DNA of 64,000 nucleotides, from positions 149,530-213,529 of the forward strand of contig ONBB01000002.1 of assembly GCA_900315935.1 (NCBI GenBank), given 5' to 3'. Made by a program: the position numbers and the translations under genes. The notes under the pieces were generated by a model. It ran no database searches. It saw only the letters and a list, made by a program, of their open reading frames with translations, and was not told the origin of the DNA. The DNA is from an uncultured Bacteroidales bacterium (lineage in GTDB: Bacteria; Bacteroidota; Bacteroidia; Bacteroidales; P3). How positions within the stretch are numbered: position 1 is the first letter of the stretch; the number at the start of each line of letters is the position of its first letter. Positions 25,881-34,850 of this stretch are shown piece after piece.

Positions 25881-28800
25881 GATGGTGATTTCCTCCTCGT
25901 CGGCAGCGGGCTTGGGCTGCTCGCTGGCCACGATGGCGTCGTATTTCTGCCGCGCCACGCTGACCAGGTCTTGTCCGTCGTAGTTGTCGATGATGCTCTG
26001 CAGGGTCTGCTTGGCCTGCAGGTTGTTGCCGCGGGCGTAGTAGATGTCTGCCCAGAGGATGAACGAGTAGGCCAGCCAGTAGTCGCTCGAGGCATCGGCC
26101 ACTATTTTCTCGATAACCTTCTCGGCCTGGTCGTACTGCTGCTGCAGCATCAGTATCTCTGCCTGGCGGCAGCGCGCCTCGCCGTTGTACTCGCCGTTGG
26201 GCGACTTGGCCAGGTGGCTGTAGAGTGCGTAGGCGCTGTCGCGCAGCTGGTTGTCGAAGCTGCTGCGGGCCATGGCTAGGTAGGCTTCTTCCTTCAGCTC
26301 GAGGGTGGCCTTGGGTTCAGCCAGCAGGCGGCGGCCGGCCTGCATCACGTTGGCGTGGCTCTTCAGCGCCACGGCGCAGCGCAGGCTGCCCAGCTGCCCC
26401 TGCAGCAGGCTGTTGTCGCTCTCGGCATTGGTGGAGAGGCGGCTGTAGAGGTTGGCGGCCTTGCGGTAGTCGCCGAGGTTGTAGGCTATGTTGGCGCCGT
26501 TGTAGAGCGAACGCTCGGTGTACTGGTTCTTGGCGGCGTCGGCCACGGCCTCGTAGTGGGGCAGCGCCTTGGCATTCTGCCCTTGGCGGAAGTAGCTGTC
26601 GGCCAGCAGGTAGTGCGCCTTCAGTGCGAAGAGCCCCTGCGGGAAGCGGTTGAGGTAGCCCTCCAGGCCGGCGGCGGCGTTGGCGTAGTCGCCTTCCTGG
26701 TATCGTCCTTCGACGGCAAGGAAGGTGGTCGAGTCCTGCTCCACCTCCGAGATGGTTACCTTGGTGGTGCGTTTCACGTAGTTGAAGTATTCATCCACGC
26801 GGTTCTGCGCGATGTAGATGTTCTTGACGGTGGAGAGGGCGTCGCGCGCCTCGTTGGTGCCCGGGTACTCGGTCAGCAGGCGGTCGAAGGTCTGTAGGGC
26901 CTGCTGGTCGCGCGAGGTGTTGTAGTAGATAAGCCCCTGGTTCAGTAGGGCGGTCTTGACGTACACGCTCTGGGGATACTGCTTGATGAAGTTGTTGTAG
27001 TAGGTCATGGCCATCTCGTTGTTGTCGCACATCATGTAGGTGTTGGCGATTTCGAGCATGGCCTTCGACTTGAGGGGCGAGTTGTCGAATTTCTCGAATA
27101 TGTAGTTGAGGTAGGTCAGCTTCTCGCTATTCTTGCCCTGCGCACCGAAGGCGAGGGCTTTCTGGTAGGTGGCGTAGTCGGCATCCTTGGCGTTGGCGGC
27201 GATGACCTTGTCGTACATGGTAATCGACTCTCCGAAGCGGCTCTGCACATACTGGCAGTCGCCCAGGCGGTTCCACACATCGTTGCGCATGGCGGTGGAC
27301 TTCTGCCCCTTGGCGGAGGCCAGGTTGCGGCTCAGTTCTTCGAACACCTCCTGCGCCTCGTCGTAGCGTTTCTTGCGCATGAGGAGGTAGCCGTAGGTGT
27401 AGCGTGCGTCGTTGGCGTAGGGCGATGTCTTGTTGTAGGAGGAGAGCAGCAGCTTGTTGAGGTGCCGCTCGGCTTGCTCGAGGTCGCCGTCGCGGTAGCG
27501 GGCCTCACCCAGCAGGTAGTTGGCGTCGGCCGTGATGCGCGGCACGGCGTTCACCTGCGCCGCCTTGGCGTAGAGTTCCTCGGCCTCGGCCTGCTTGCCG
27601 CTGTTGCTCAGCTCGATGCCGCGGTTGAGCAGGGCGCGCTGGTAGGCTTGTTCGAGGGTGGCGTTGCGCTGCGGTATCTGCTCCAGCATACGGATGGCCT
27701 CCTTGTAGTTGTTGGTCGAGCAGTAGAGCTCGGTCAGTATCTCCTGCACCTCGGTCTTGTGCTTGGTGCGGGGGTACTGCTTGAGGTAGCTCTCGAACGA
27801 CTTGATGCTCTCGCCCATGGCGTTCTGGTTCAGCTCGCAGCTGAGTTTGGCGTAGTTGAAGAGGGCGTCCTCCTTGATGCGGTCGCTGAAGCCCATCTTG
27901 GAGGCTTGGAGGAACATGCTGCGGGCGTCCATCTTGCGGCCGGCGCGCAGGTAGCAGTCGCCCAGCAGGTACAGCGAGTGCTGCGCCACGCTGTCGTTGC
28001 ATACGGTCTTCTTCTCCAGGTAGCTGATGGCATCGTTGTAGCGGCCCAGCATGTAGTAGCTGTAGCCTATCTGATAGTTGTTGTCCTGCGGCGAGCAGTC
28101 TTGCGTCTGCTGGCTTTTGGCTATCTGGTCCACCTCCTGGTACTGTTGCACGGCCTTGAGGTATTCGCCGCGGTTGAAGTATATTTCGGCCACCATCTGG
28201 CGCACCTCGTTCTTGCGGAAGGCGTCCTTGTCCTGCAGCAGGCTGGGCGCCAGCTCCAGCAGGTCGTCCTCGCGGCCCAGGTAGTAGTAGATGCGGGCGA
28301 TGTACGAGGGGGCTATCTTGGCAAACTTGCGGTCGTGCTCCAGCTCCTTGAAGTTCTTCAGCGCCAGGTCGTACTGCCCGTTCATGTACTGGATGTGGGC
28401 GTAGTAGTAGAGGCTGGAGGAGGCATATTTCGACTTGCCGCCCACCTGCTGCGCGAAGCAGTCGGAGGCTTTCTGGAGGTCGCCTTTCTGGAAGTGGCAG
28501 TAGCCGGTCTTGAACTGGTACTCGCTGCGGTGGTTGTATTCCACCTCCTTGGGGTCGACGGTGCGGTAGTAGGCCAGGGCGCGGTCGTAGTCGGCGCGCG
28601 CGTAGTAGAAGTTGCCCAGGTAGAAGCGCGCCATGTTGCAGCGCGCGCTCTGCGGATAGAGCCGCATGAACTCCTCCAGACGGTAGCTGGCGTCGTCGTT
28701 GTCCAGCTTCTCCGAGCATACGCCGGCATAGTAGCAGGCGTCGGCCGTGGTGAGGTCGGCGCGGTCGGCGTTGCCTTGCGCAATCTGGTCGTAGATCTGC

Positions 28801-28946
28801 TGCGCGGCGGCATACTTCTGCTTCTGGTACAGGTCGGTGGCACGGCGGTAGAGGTCGTCCTGCCTCTCTGCGGCGGTCTCCTTCTGCGCCGTGGCCGCAC
28901 CCATCAGGCAGGCCAGCGCCAGTATCACTGTCAGTTTCCGTTTCAT
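25872..28946 (-). CDS. large secreted TPR-repeat protein
   Basis: The 1024-residue protein has a signal peptide (MKRKLTVILALACLMGAATAQ) and then helical pairs of the TPR type along its whole length, for example ALAYYRTVDPKEVEYNHRSE, AISYLEKKTVCNDSVAQHSL and ALPHYEAVADAAKNQYTERS, with the recurring A-x-x-x-Y/F spacing. It presumably acts as a periplasmic scaffold for the barrel encoded directly downstream. I set the start at 28946, at the signal peptide; the open frame runs 142 codons further into the TlpA-like gene but that part reads as shadow sequence. The C-terminus ends in a 7-bp-period array. Confidence 0.88.
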   Translation of the reverse strand: MKRKLTVILALACLMGAATAQKETAAERQDDLYRRATDLYQKQKYAAAQQIYDQIAQGNADRADLTTADACYYAGVCSEKLDNDDASYRLEEFMRLYPQSARCNMARFYLGNFYYARADYDRALAYYRTVDPKEVEYNHRSEYQFKTGYCHFQKGDLQKASDCFAQQVGGKSKYASSSLYYYAHIQYMNGQYDLALKNFKELEHDRKFAKIAPSYIARIYYYLGREDDLLELAPSLLQDKDAFRKNEVRQMVAEIYFNRGEYLKAVQQYQEVDQIAKSQQTQDCSPQDNNYQIGYSYYMLGRYNDAISYLEKKTVCNDSVAQHSLYLLGDCYLRAGRKMDARSMFLQASKMGFSDRIKEDALFNYAKLSCELNQNAMGESIKSFESYLKQYPRTKHKTEVQEILTELYCSTNNYKEAIRMLEQIPQRNATLEQAYQRALLNRGIELSNSGKQAEAEELYAKAAQVNAVPRITADANYLLGEARYRDGDLEQAERHLNKLLLSSYNKTSPYANDARYTYGYLLMRKKRYDEAQEVFEELSRNLASAKGQKSTAMRNDVWNRLGDCQYVQSRFGESITMYDKVIAANAKDADYATYQKALAFGAQGKNSEKLTYLNYIFEKFDNSPLKSKAMLEIANTYMMCDNNEMAMTYYNNFIKQYPQSVYVKTALLNQGLIYYNTSRDQQALQTFDRLLTEYPGTNEARDALSTVKNIYIAQNRVDEYFNYVKRTTKVTISEVEQDSTTFLAVEGRYQEGDYANAAAGLEGYLNRFPQGLFALKAHYLLADSYFRQGQNAKALPHYEAVADAAKNQYTERSLYNGANIAYNLGDYRKAANLYSRLSTNAESDNSLLQGQLGSLRCAVALKSHANVMQAGRRLLAEPKATLELKEEAYLAMARSSFDNQLRDSAYALYSHLAKSPNGEYNGEARCRQAEILMLQQQYDQAEKVIEKIVADASSDYWLAYSFILWADIYYARGNNLQAKQTLQSIIDNYDGQDLVSVARQKYDAIVASEQPKPAADEEEITIEL

Positions 28947-28978
28947 ATCGTTGTGCTGTGTTATTGTGTTTCTTTTCT

Positions 28979-30436
28979 CTATCTCTTGAACGCCGGCCCG
29001 CCTTCGTCCTTCGGCGGCTGGCTCTTCTGCCACGGGCCGCGCAGTAGGATGCCGCTGGCCGGCGCAGGGGTTACGCTGTAGTGCAGCTCGCCCTGCGGGT
29101 TGATGAGCACGAAGGTGGGATAGCTCGTTACGCCGTAATGCTCCAGCAGGCGGTAGTTGCCGTCGAAGTGCAGCCACGTCCAGTTGTAGCGTTGGCCGCG
29201 CTTGCTGTTCTTCAAGAGGTGGTACATCTTTTGGAACTCGCGGTCGCACACCACGGTAACGAATTTCACATCGGGGTGCTGCGCATAGACCGTGTCGCGG
29301 AAGTGCGCCATGGTCTCCAATTCCTTCAGGCTGTGCGGGTCGCCGGCACGTACAAAGCCCAGGTACACCCATTGCCCGCGGAAGCTCTCGAGGTTGACCA
29401 TGCGGTGCTCCACGTCGGGCAGCTCCATCGACGGCGCCTGTGCGCCACGCTCCTGGCGCGCCATACTCTCGGAGAGGTTCTGCGCCAGCTGGCGGTGCTC
29501 GGCGAACTTGGTCGCCACTCCCAGCTTCTCCACCATCGCCCGCACCGCCTCGCGGTCGTAGGCGCGGTCATAGTAGGACTCTTTCAGCGCCTGCAGGGCC
29601 ACCAGCTCGCGCACCTGCTCGTTGCGCAGCTGCGGGTCGAGGCCCAGCGAGTCGAGGTAGGTCTCCAACTGCCCGTGGTCCACCCACGCCACCAGCCGCT
29701 CCTGCGCTATCTTCTTCGTGCCGCGCGACACCGAGTACTCGAACAGCGACAGGAACAGCCGCATGTAGTTCTCGTCGTGGTAGTGGATGGGCTTGTCGAG
29801 GATATACTTGGCAATCATCTTCTTGCGCGAAGCGAAGCGCATCGCCAGCCGCATCTCGGCCAGCGTGTACTCGCGGTAGCGCTCGAAGAAGGCTCCGCCC
29901 TCCGTGGCCGGCACCTTGGCGTTCAGCTCCTCCACCATCTGGTTGAACAGGCGCACGCTGGGCTTGTATTTCGGGTCGAAGTGCTCCCAGTGGGCCGTCA
30001 TGAAGCTGTCGGCCACATCCTCGAAACGCATAATGCTCACGTTCAGCTCGTTCGGCGGCAGGTTCAGGAACTCTAGCGGCAGCGCCTCGGGCGCAAGGTA
30101 TATGTTGCGCTTCTCGTTCAGGTCCCAGTCGAAGGCCGGCAGGTAGACCTCGTAGGTGCGCCCGGGCTCGATGTAGAACGACTGCGAATAGCACTCCACC
30201 TGCACATACACCAGCCGCGGGTAGTTGGCATAGCAGCTCACCGCGAAGGCGCCCAGCGTGTCGGCCTCGCAGCTCGACAGCAGCACCTCCTTCTTCGTCA
30301 GCATATCCTCGTAGCCGTAGAGCTCCACGCGCTTCTGCGCGCCGTTCTCCAGGGTGCCGCGGATGGTTACATTAGACTGTGCCCCAGCCACAAAGGCCGT
30401 CAGCAGTAGCAGGCATAGTGCAATAGTACGGTTCAT
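28979..30436 (-). CDS. secreted TlpA/thioredoxin-like protein lacking the CxxC motif
   Basis: The 485-residue protein has a signal peptide (ending FVAGAQ). Residues about 25-120 resemble the DUF4369-type beta domain found ahead of TlpA-like domains, followed by a helical middle and a thioredoxin-fold C-terminal third (ELPDVEHRMVNLESFRGQWVYLGFV...; YGVTSYPTFVLINPQGEL with the cis-Pro). Where a thioredoxin has WCxxC this protein reads FVRAGDPHS, so it cannot do dithiol exchange. It may be a chaperone-like or binding protein. It is 32 bases upstream of the TPR gene and probably leads that operon (TlpA-like, TPR, barrel, folC). Confidence 0.85.
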   Translation of the reverse strand: MNRTIALCLLLLTAFVAGAQSNVTIRGTLENGAQKRVELYGYEDMLTKKEVLLSSCEADTLGAFAVSCYANYPRLVYVQVECYSQSFYIEPGRTYEVYLPAFDWDLNEKRNIYLAPEALPLEFLNLPPNELNVSIMRFEDVADSFMTAHWEHFDPKYKPSVRLFNQMVEELNAKVPATEGGAFFERYREYTLAEMRLAMRFASRKKMIAKYILDKPIHYHDENYMRLFLSLFEYSVSRGTKKIAQERLVAWVDHGQLETYLDSLGLDPQLRNEQVRELVALQALKESYYDRAYDREAVRAMVEKLGVATKFAEHRQLAQNLSESMARQERGAQAPSMELPDVEHRMVNLESFRGQWVYLGFVRAGDPHSLKELETMAHFRDTVYAQHPDVKFVTVVCDREFQKMYHLLKNSKRGQRYNWTWLHFDGNYRLLEHYGVTSYPTFVLINPQGELHYSVTPAPASGILLRGPWQKSQPPKDEGGPAFKR

Positions 30437-30525
30437 CTGTTTATTATAATTTAAGTTTTATAACGCGTTCCTATTATATATATTGTGCCGCGCGAAAAAA
30501 ATTTCCGAAATATGAAAATCTTTCG

Positions 30526-30533
30526 TATCTTTG
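30526..30533 (+). promoter_or_regulatory. Bacteroidales-type -7 box for the fimbrillin-like module
   Basis: TATCTTTG fits TAnnTTTG and lies 42 bases before the ATG at 30576. Confidence 0.7.
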
Positions 30534-30575
30534 CACTTGTAATCCTACAATACATTTACAATTAACAAACGCAAG

Positions 30576-30788
30576 ATGAGAGTATTAACACCCCCACCTG
30601 CCACCTTTTTGCCCACTGCGGGCGATGCGCGCCCCTATGCCCCGCCACGCCTGACCGTGGTTACATTCGCCGCCGAACGTGGATTTGCCCTCTCGGACCG
30701 CACCATCCACCTTGAATTTCTGCTCAACGACCCTTCGGATGGCCCTTCCACGGGCGAACCCCGCTCCGACGCGGGATATCTCTTTTAG
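30576..30788 (+). CDS. small protein preceding a fimbrillin-like gene
   Basis: This 70-residue reading frame begins MRVLTPPPATF and contains TVVTFAAERGFALSD. Short proteins with a Pro-rich start and an ERGFA- or EQGFA-like segment are common directly upstream of fimbrillin-family lipoprotein genes in Bacteroidales, and its promoter and ATG spacing are good. It has no signal peptide, membrane segment or cysteine. Function unknown; a leader peptide role is possible. The gene ends 22 bases before the lipoprotein start. Confidence 0.6.
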   Translation: MRVLTPPPATFLPTAGDARPYAPPRLTVVTFAAERGFALSDRTIHLEFLLNDPSDGPSTGEPRSDAGYLF

Positions 30789-30810
30789 TTCCAGATTCTT
30801 ATTCACATCC

Positions 30811-32403
30811 ATGTCCCGTATGAAACACCATCGCCTCATATCCCTGCTGGCCGCCTGCCTCGCGCTGTGCGCCTGCCAGCCCGACACCGACCTCGCCGAC
30901 GGCCTTGTGCTCCACATCGAAGGCAGCGCCGCCCCCGGTGCCAAGCCCGCCGTCGACGGCATCAACACCACCTGGCTCGACGGCGACCTCGTCAGCATCA
31001 ACGGCGCCGAGCGCACCGTCAGCGTGTCCGGCTCAACGGCCACCCTGCCCAACGTTACCGCCCCGCGCAGCGGCGAACACTACTTCGCCTTCTCGCCCGC
31101 CAGCCTCTGCCCGCAGGCCGACCCCAACGTCAGCTATGCCGACCCTGACTTCTGGTGGGAGCACCACCTGGCCGGGGGCTCGGAGTTCCGCTTCTCCTAC
31201 CCGCGCGAGTACCAGTACGAGGTGTCTTCCAGACGGCAGAAGCTCGCCTCGCCCATGGTGGCCGTGGCCGCCCACAATGCCTCCAGCCTCACCTTCCGCC
31301 ACCTCGCCGCCGCCCTGCAGGTGGAAATCGAGAATCCTATGAATGTGTCCATCTACATCGACTCCGTCGTGGTCGAGGCCGCCAACGCCTGCCTCAACGG
31401 CGATGCCTCGTTCACCATCGCCCCCTCCACCCTCGTACCCTCCATCACCTCACCCTCGGCCGCGTCGCCCACCTTTAAGCAGCGCAGTGTATGCCTCTCG
31501 CTGGTCAGCAGCAGCCAGACCCCCGGTTATATCATCGGCCCGGGCGGTACACCCAGCAGCAGCACCGGCACCAGCATCAGATCTGGCAGAACCCTCGCCG
31601 TCCAAATCCCCCTGCCCCCGCTGCCGCAGGGCGAGCAGCTCACCGTCCGCGTCTACGGCAAAACCGCCAATTCGATGGGTAGCAACTACTCCCCCCTAGT
31701 GGGCCGCCAAGGCAGCGGCAACGCCAACACCAAGAAATTCACCTTCCAGCACCACGCACAGCTCACCGCCGACCTCGGCCGAACTGCCCTCATCCGCGCC
31801 AGAGCCGCCATCCGCCCAGACGGCCACCTGCTGGACGAAGAGGGCTCCATATCTCGCCTAAGCGTCTTCTCCCTCGCCGACGACAAGCAGGTGCTCTTCT
31901 ACCGCGACCCCACCTCCAACGGTAACTACCAACCCTCGATGGAAGACGTTGACTCCCTCATCACCTCCACCGCGCGCGCCGAGGCACGCTTTCTCGTGCT
32001 CGAATACAACAACACAATTCTCCGAAGAAGATACCTGATCATCTTCCCCGACGGCACCACTATGGCAGGAGCACGCTCCGGCCTCGGAATCGACCTCAGC
32101 CAAGTGCCTGACGACAAATTCAACAACCACAACGGCCCTAACTCCGCTCCCTCACACCTCTATCATGAATCCATGATTCAGAACACATGCAACACCCACG
32201 GCTACTTGCTGCTCCTTACAGGGGAAAACGACTACATGAACTATTACCTGTTAAGTGACGGTTGCATGACCCCCAGCGGCATCACCCATACCGTCGACCT
32301 TATTCCAACTCCCTATCATGGCAATTTGATGACATACAATAGGCTCAATTTCAGAGCCTTTGGCCTCATCGGCACCGGAAACAGCCTCCCCAGCCCCTTC
32401 TGA
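30811..32403 (+). CDS. fimbrillin-like surface lipoprotein
   Basis: The 530-residue product (start MSRMKHH; a second ATG three codons in is equally possible) has a lipoprotein signal ending LALCAC. The N-terminal part (TTWLDGDLVSINGAERTVSVSG, HYFAFSPASLC) follows the fimbrillin/Mfa-like pattern in which a TxWxxGDxVxI segment opens the first beta sandwich. Such proteins are exported as lipoproteins and may polymerise into minor fimbriae or sit on the surface. The last 51 codons overlap the DUF6266 gene on the other strand, so one of the two has lost its natural stop. A single gene without Mfa neighbours, so polymerisation is uncertain. Confidence 0.78.
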   Translation: MSRMKHHRLISLLAACLALCACQPDTDLADGLVLHIEGSAAPGAKPAVDGINTTWLDGDLVSINGAERTVSVSGSTATLPNVTAPRSGEHYFAFSPASLCPQADPNVSYADPDFWWEHHLAGGSEFRFSYPREYQYEVSSRRQKLASPMVAVAAHNASSLTFRHLAAALQVEIENPMNVSIYIDSVVVEAANACLNGDASFTIAPSTLVPSITSPSAASPTFKQRSVCLSLVSSSQTPGYIIGPGGTPSSSTGTSIRSGRTLAVQIPLPPLPQGEQLTVRVYGKTANSMGSNYSPLVGRQGSGNANTKKFTFQHHAQLTADLGRTALIRARAAIRPDGHLLDEEGSISRLSVFSLADDKQVLFYRDPTSNGNYQPSMEDVDSLITSTARAEARFLVLEYNNTILRRRYLIIFPDGTTMAGARSGLGIDLSQVPDDKFNNHNGPNSAPSHLYHESMIQNTCNTHGYLLLLTGENDYMNYYLLSDGCMTPSGITHTVDLIPTPYHGNLMTYNRLNFRAFGLIGTGNSLPSPF

Positions 32404-33042
32404 CCGCTGCTGCGGAGCCCCGCAGGGGCGACACTCCGCATACACCGTGGCCGACACCCGTCCGTCCTTGCCTGCGGCGAAGGCCCATACATGCAGCCCG
32501 TCAGCCGCAAAACCCTCGGGCAGAAGCGCCTGCGCATGCCTGCCGCCGCGCTCGCCCTCCAGGGCGAAGCCCGTGCCCAGGGCAGGGCTATATACATAAA
32601 TATATATACGATCTGTCAATGCCCCGCCCTCGGCCGACCAGCGTACATGCAGCACGCCGCCCTCCTCCACGGCATACCGCAGCGCCGCTGGCACCGCCAA
32701 CGACCCCGCCGAGAACCGCAGGCTGGGATAGTCAATGGCTCTAGAATTTCTAGATTCTCTAGGAAAACACTCCTTGTTGATTTTCAGGAAGGCATTCCCC
32801 TCGGTAATCTGCCAGTCGGCAGCCACCTGCCGCAGCCCCACACGCAGCACCGGCGTGGCCGGCGAGGCGAACTGGATCATCGCCTTGAAACGGCTCCGCT
32901 GCTCCAGCTGGGCCGCTGATTTCCTGTCCTTTATGTGCGGCTGGTAGGCACGCACGAACCAGGCCCCGCGCCGGTGATACCCCACCACGGTGCCCACGCG
33001 GCCGCTGAAGCCGCCAAGTATGCCCATATCCAATTTCGCCAT
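32251..33042 (-). CDS. DUF6266 family protein
   Basis: The 263-residue protein begins MAKLDMGILGGFSGRVGTVV, then RAYQPHIKDRKS and QLEQRSRFKAMIQFASPATPVLRVGL, the conserved N-terminal half of DUF6266, a Bacteroidota family of unknown function. The second half is an immunoglobulin-like beta domain (LHVRWSAEGG, ATVYAEC). Family members usually end soon after a segment like ATVYAEC; here the frame runs about 60 codons further and 153 bases into the convergent fimbrillin-like gene. A 9-bp CTAG array adds RESRNSRA around residue 97. Confidence 0.82.
   Translation of the reverse strand: MAKLDMGILGGFSGRVGTVVGYHRRGAWFVRAYQPHIKDRKSAAQLEQRSRFKAMIQFASPATPVLRVGLRQVAADWQITEGNAFLKINKECFPRESRNSRAIDYPSLRFSAGSLAVPAALRYAVEEGGVLHVRWSAEGGALTDRIYIYVYSPALGTGFALEGERGGRHAQALLPEGFAADGLHVWAFAAGKDGRVSATVYAECRPCGAPQQRSEGAGEAVSGADEAKGSEIEPIVCHQIAMIGSWNKVDGMGDAAGGHATVT
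32740..32766. repeat. 9-bp-period CTAG array inside the DUF6266 gene
   Basis: Three 9-bp units (TCTAGAATT, TCTAGATTC, TCTAGGAAA) are inserted in frame. The same TCTAGA-based period occurs at 37334-37369 and 56004-56075. Confidence 0.8.
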
Positions 33043-33067
33043 CTTACTGCTTATTTTCTTTTTGTCG

Positions 33068-33200
33068 GCGAATTATGCGAATTATGCGAATTGGTCTAAT
33101 TTACTGCGAGTTAAATTAATTCGCTTAATTAGCATAATTCGCCGACCAAAAAAGGAAATTCGCCGACCAAAAAAAGGAAATTCGCCGACCTAAAAAGATA
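33068..33200. repeat. AT-rich 9-bp array followed by 21-22-bp repeats
   Basis: The 389-base spacer between the DUF6266 gene and aspA starts with eight 9-bp units based on GCGAATTAT, changing step by step into the reverse complement form (AATTCG, TAATTAG). Then two and a half copies of a 21-22-bp unit, AATTCGCCGACC plus an A-run and GGA, follow. No gene is visible. The rest of the spacer has the dispersed motif at 33249 and the aspA promoter. Confidence 0.85.
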
Positions 33201-33248
33201 ACGCCGACCCCGGCAGAATATTGCACGTGTCCCCCAAGGGAGTACGAA

Positions 33249-33270
33249 GAGAGGCAAAACCTATAACTTA
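33249..33270 (+). repeat. dispersed AGGGGCAAAACCTATA motif, copy 2
   Basis: AAGAGAGGCAAAACCTATA followed by ACTT matches copies at 22719 and 44429 with one or two changes. It is preceded by CCCCAAGGGAGTACG, similar to the upstream part of copy 3. Confidence 0.75.
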
Positions 33271-33332
33271 TCGATGGCAGAATACCAGCCAGTTATGTGG
33301 CAAGAAATTTTTAAAAAAAATTCACTTTTTTC

Positions 33333-33361
33333 TTGCAAATCATTTTTATTTTGTATATTTG
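33333..33361 (+). promoter_or_regulatory. promoter of the aspA-nqr unit
   Basis: TATATTTG (33354-33361) fits TAnnTTTG, with TTGC (33333-33336) as a -33 element 17 bases upstream. The aspA ATG is 70 bases downstream of the box. Confidence 0.75.
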
Positions 33362-33431
33362 CCGCAGAAACAAAATAGATATTTTTGATACAAAAAACTA
33401 AATAACAAACATTTATATAATAAAAAAAGAC

Positions 33432-34850
33432 ATGAATAACGATAAATTCCGCACCGAAAGCGACCTCCTGGGGTCGAAAGAAGTACCCGCCAACGCCCTC
33501 TACGGAGTGCAAACCACCCGCGCCATTGAGAACTTCCACATCAGTGGCCAGCTGTTGAGCTCATATCCTTATTTTATTAAGGGCATGGCCATCACCAAGA
33601 AGGCCGCCGCCATGGCCAACGTCGAAGTGGGCATGATCACCGCCCAGCAGGGCGAGGCCATCGTCTGGGCATGCGACCAGCTGCTCGCCGGACGCCACCA
33701 CGACGAGTTCCCCATCGACATGATCCAGGGCGGTGCCGGCACCTCGACCAACATGGCTGCCAACGAGGTCATAGCCAACCTCGCCCTCGAGCACATGGGC
33801 TACCAGCGCGGCCAGTACGAGCACTGCTCGCCCAACGACGTGGTCAACGCCTCGCAGTCCACCAACGACGCCTACCCCTGCGCCATCCACATGGCCCTCT
33901 GCCTCGAGCACCTCGACTTCATGCCCCGCCTGGAGAAGATGATCGACGCCCTCGATAAGAAGAGCCGCGAGTTCGCCCACGTGGTCAAAATGGGCCGCAC
34001 TCAGCTGCAGGACGCCGTCCCGATGACCCTCGGCCAGACTTTCGGCGGCTTTGCCGACGCACTGCGCGGCGAGCTGACCAACCTGCGCAACTCGGCCGAC
34101 GAGTTCCTCATCGTCAACATGGGCGCCACCGCCATCGGCACCGGCATCTGCTCCAAGCCCGGCTACAGCGAAGCCTGCATCAAGGCCCTCCGCAAAATCA
34201 CCGGCTGGAACATCACCCTGGCCGACAACCTCATCGAGGCCACCTCTGCCACCACCTGCATGATCCAGTACAGCAACGCCATGAAGCGCCTGGCCATCAA
34301 GGTCAACAAGATGTGCAACGACCTCCGCCTGCTCTCCTCCGGCCCCCGCTGCGGCCTGAACGAAATCAACCTGCCCGAGCGCCAGCCCGGCTCCTCCATC
34401 ATGCCCGGCAAGGTCAACCCCGTCATCCCCGAGGTGATGAACCAAGTGTGCTACAAGGTGATCGGCAACGACGTCTGCATCACCCTCGCCTCCGACAACG
34501 GACAGCTCGAGCTCAACGTCATGGAGCCCGTCATCGCCTACACCCTATTCGAGAGCATCCACCTGCTCGAGAACGGCCTCGACACCCTCCGCACCCTCTG
34601 CATCGACGGCATCAAGGCCAACGAGGACCGCTGCCGCCAGATGGTCGAGCATTCCATCGGCATCGTTACCATGCTCAACCCCATCATCGGATACAAGCAG
34701 AGCACCAAGATTGCCAAAGAGGCCGCCGAGACCGGACGCGGCGTCTACGAGCTTGTGCTTGAGAAAGGGCTGCTGACCAAAGACCAGCTCGACGAGATAC
34801 TCAAACCCGAGAACATGCTCCAACCCGTTGACCTCACCCTCAACAAATAA
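33432..34850 (+). CDS. aspA: aspartate ammonia-lyase
   Basis: AspA splits L-aspartate into fumarate and ammonia in the cytosol. The 472-residue product has the superfamily signature GSSIMPGKVNP near residue 317, the TSTNMAANEVIAN and NASQSTNDAYPCA segments, and MGRTQLQDAVP. The segment KEVPANALYGVQTTRAIENF near the start and the overall length separate it from class II fumarase, which it otherwise resembles. The nqrA ATG follows its stop without a single base between, so fumarate for anaerobic respiration and the Na+ pump are probably made from one transcript. Confidence 0.93.
   Translation: MNNDKFRTESDLLGSKEVPANALYGVQTTRAIENFHISGQLLSSYPYFIKGMAITKKAAAMANVEVGMITAQQGEAIVWACDQLLAGRHHDEFPIDMIQGGAGTSTNMAANEVIANLALEHMGYQRGQYEHCSPNDVVNASQSTNDAYPCAIHMALCLEHLDFMPRLEKMIDALDKKSREFAHVVKMGRTQLQDAVPMTLGQTFGGFADALRGELTNLRNSADEFLIVNMGATAIGTGICSKPGYSEACIKALRKITGWNITLADNLIEATSATTCMIQYSNAMKRLAIKVNKMCNDLRLLSSGPRCGLNEINLPERQPGSSIMPGKVNPVIPEVMNQVCYKVIGNDVCITLASDNGQLELNVMEPVIAYTLFESIHLLENGLDTLRTLCIDGIKANEDRCRQMVEHSIGIVTMLNPIIGYKQSTKIAKEAAETGRGVYELVLEKGLLTKDQLDEILKPENMLQPVDLTLNK

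Noticed and set aside
28947-29372. N-terminal extension of the TPR gene by 142 codons
   Set aside because: It runs through the 3' part of the TlpA-like gene in another frame and has no TPR pattern; a signal peptide marks the start at 28946.
30585-31052. 155-codon minus-strand frame opposite the fimbrillin-like gene
   Set aside because: It covers the promoter-proximal small gene and the lipoprotein signal on the other strand, and shows no family or signal features.
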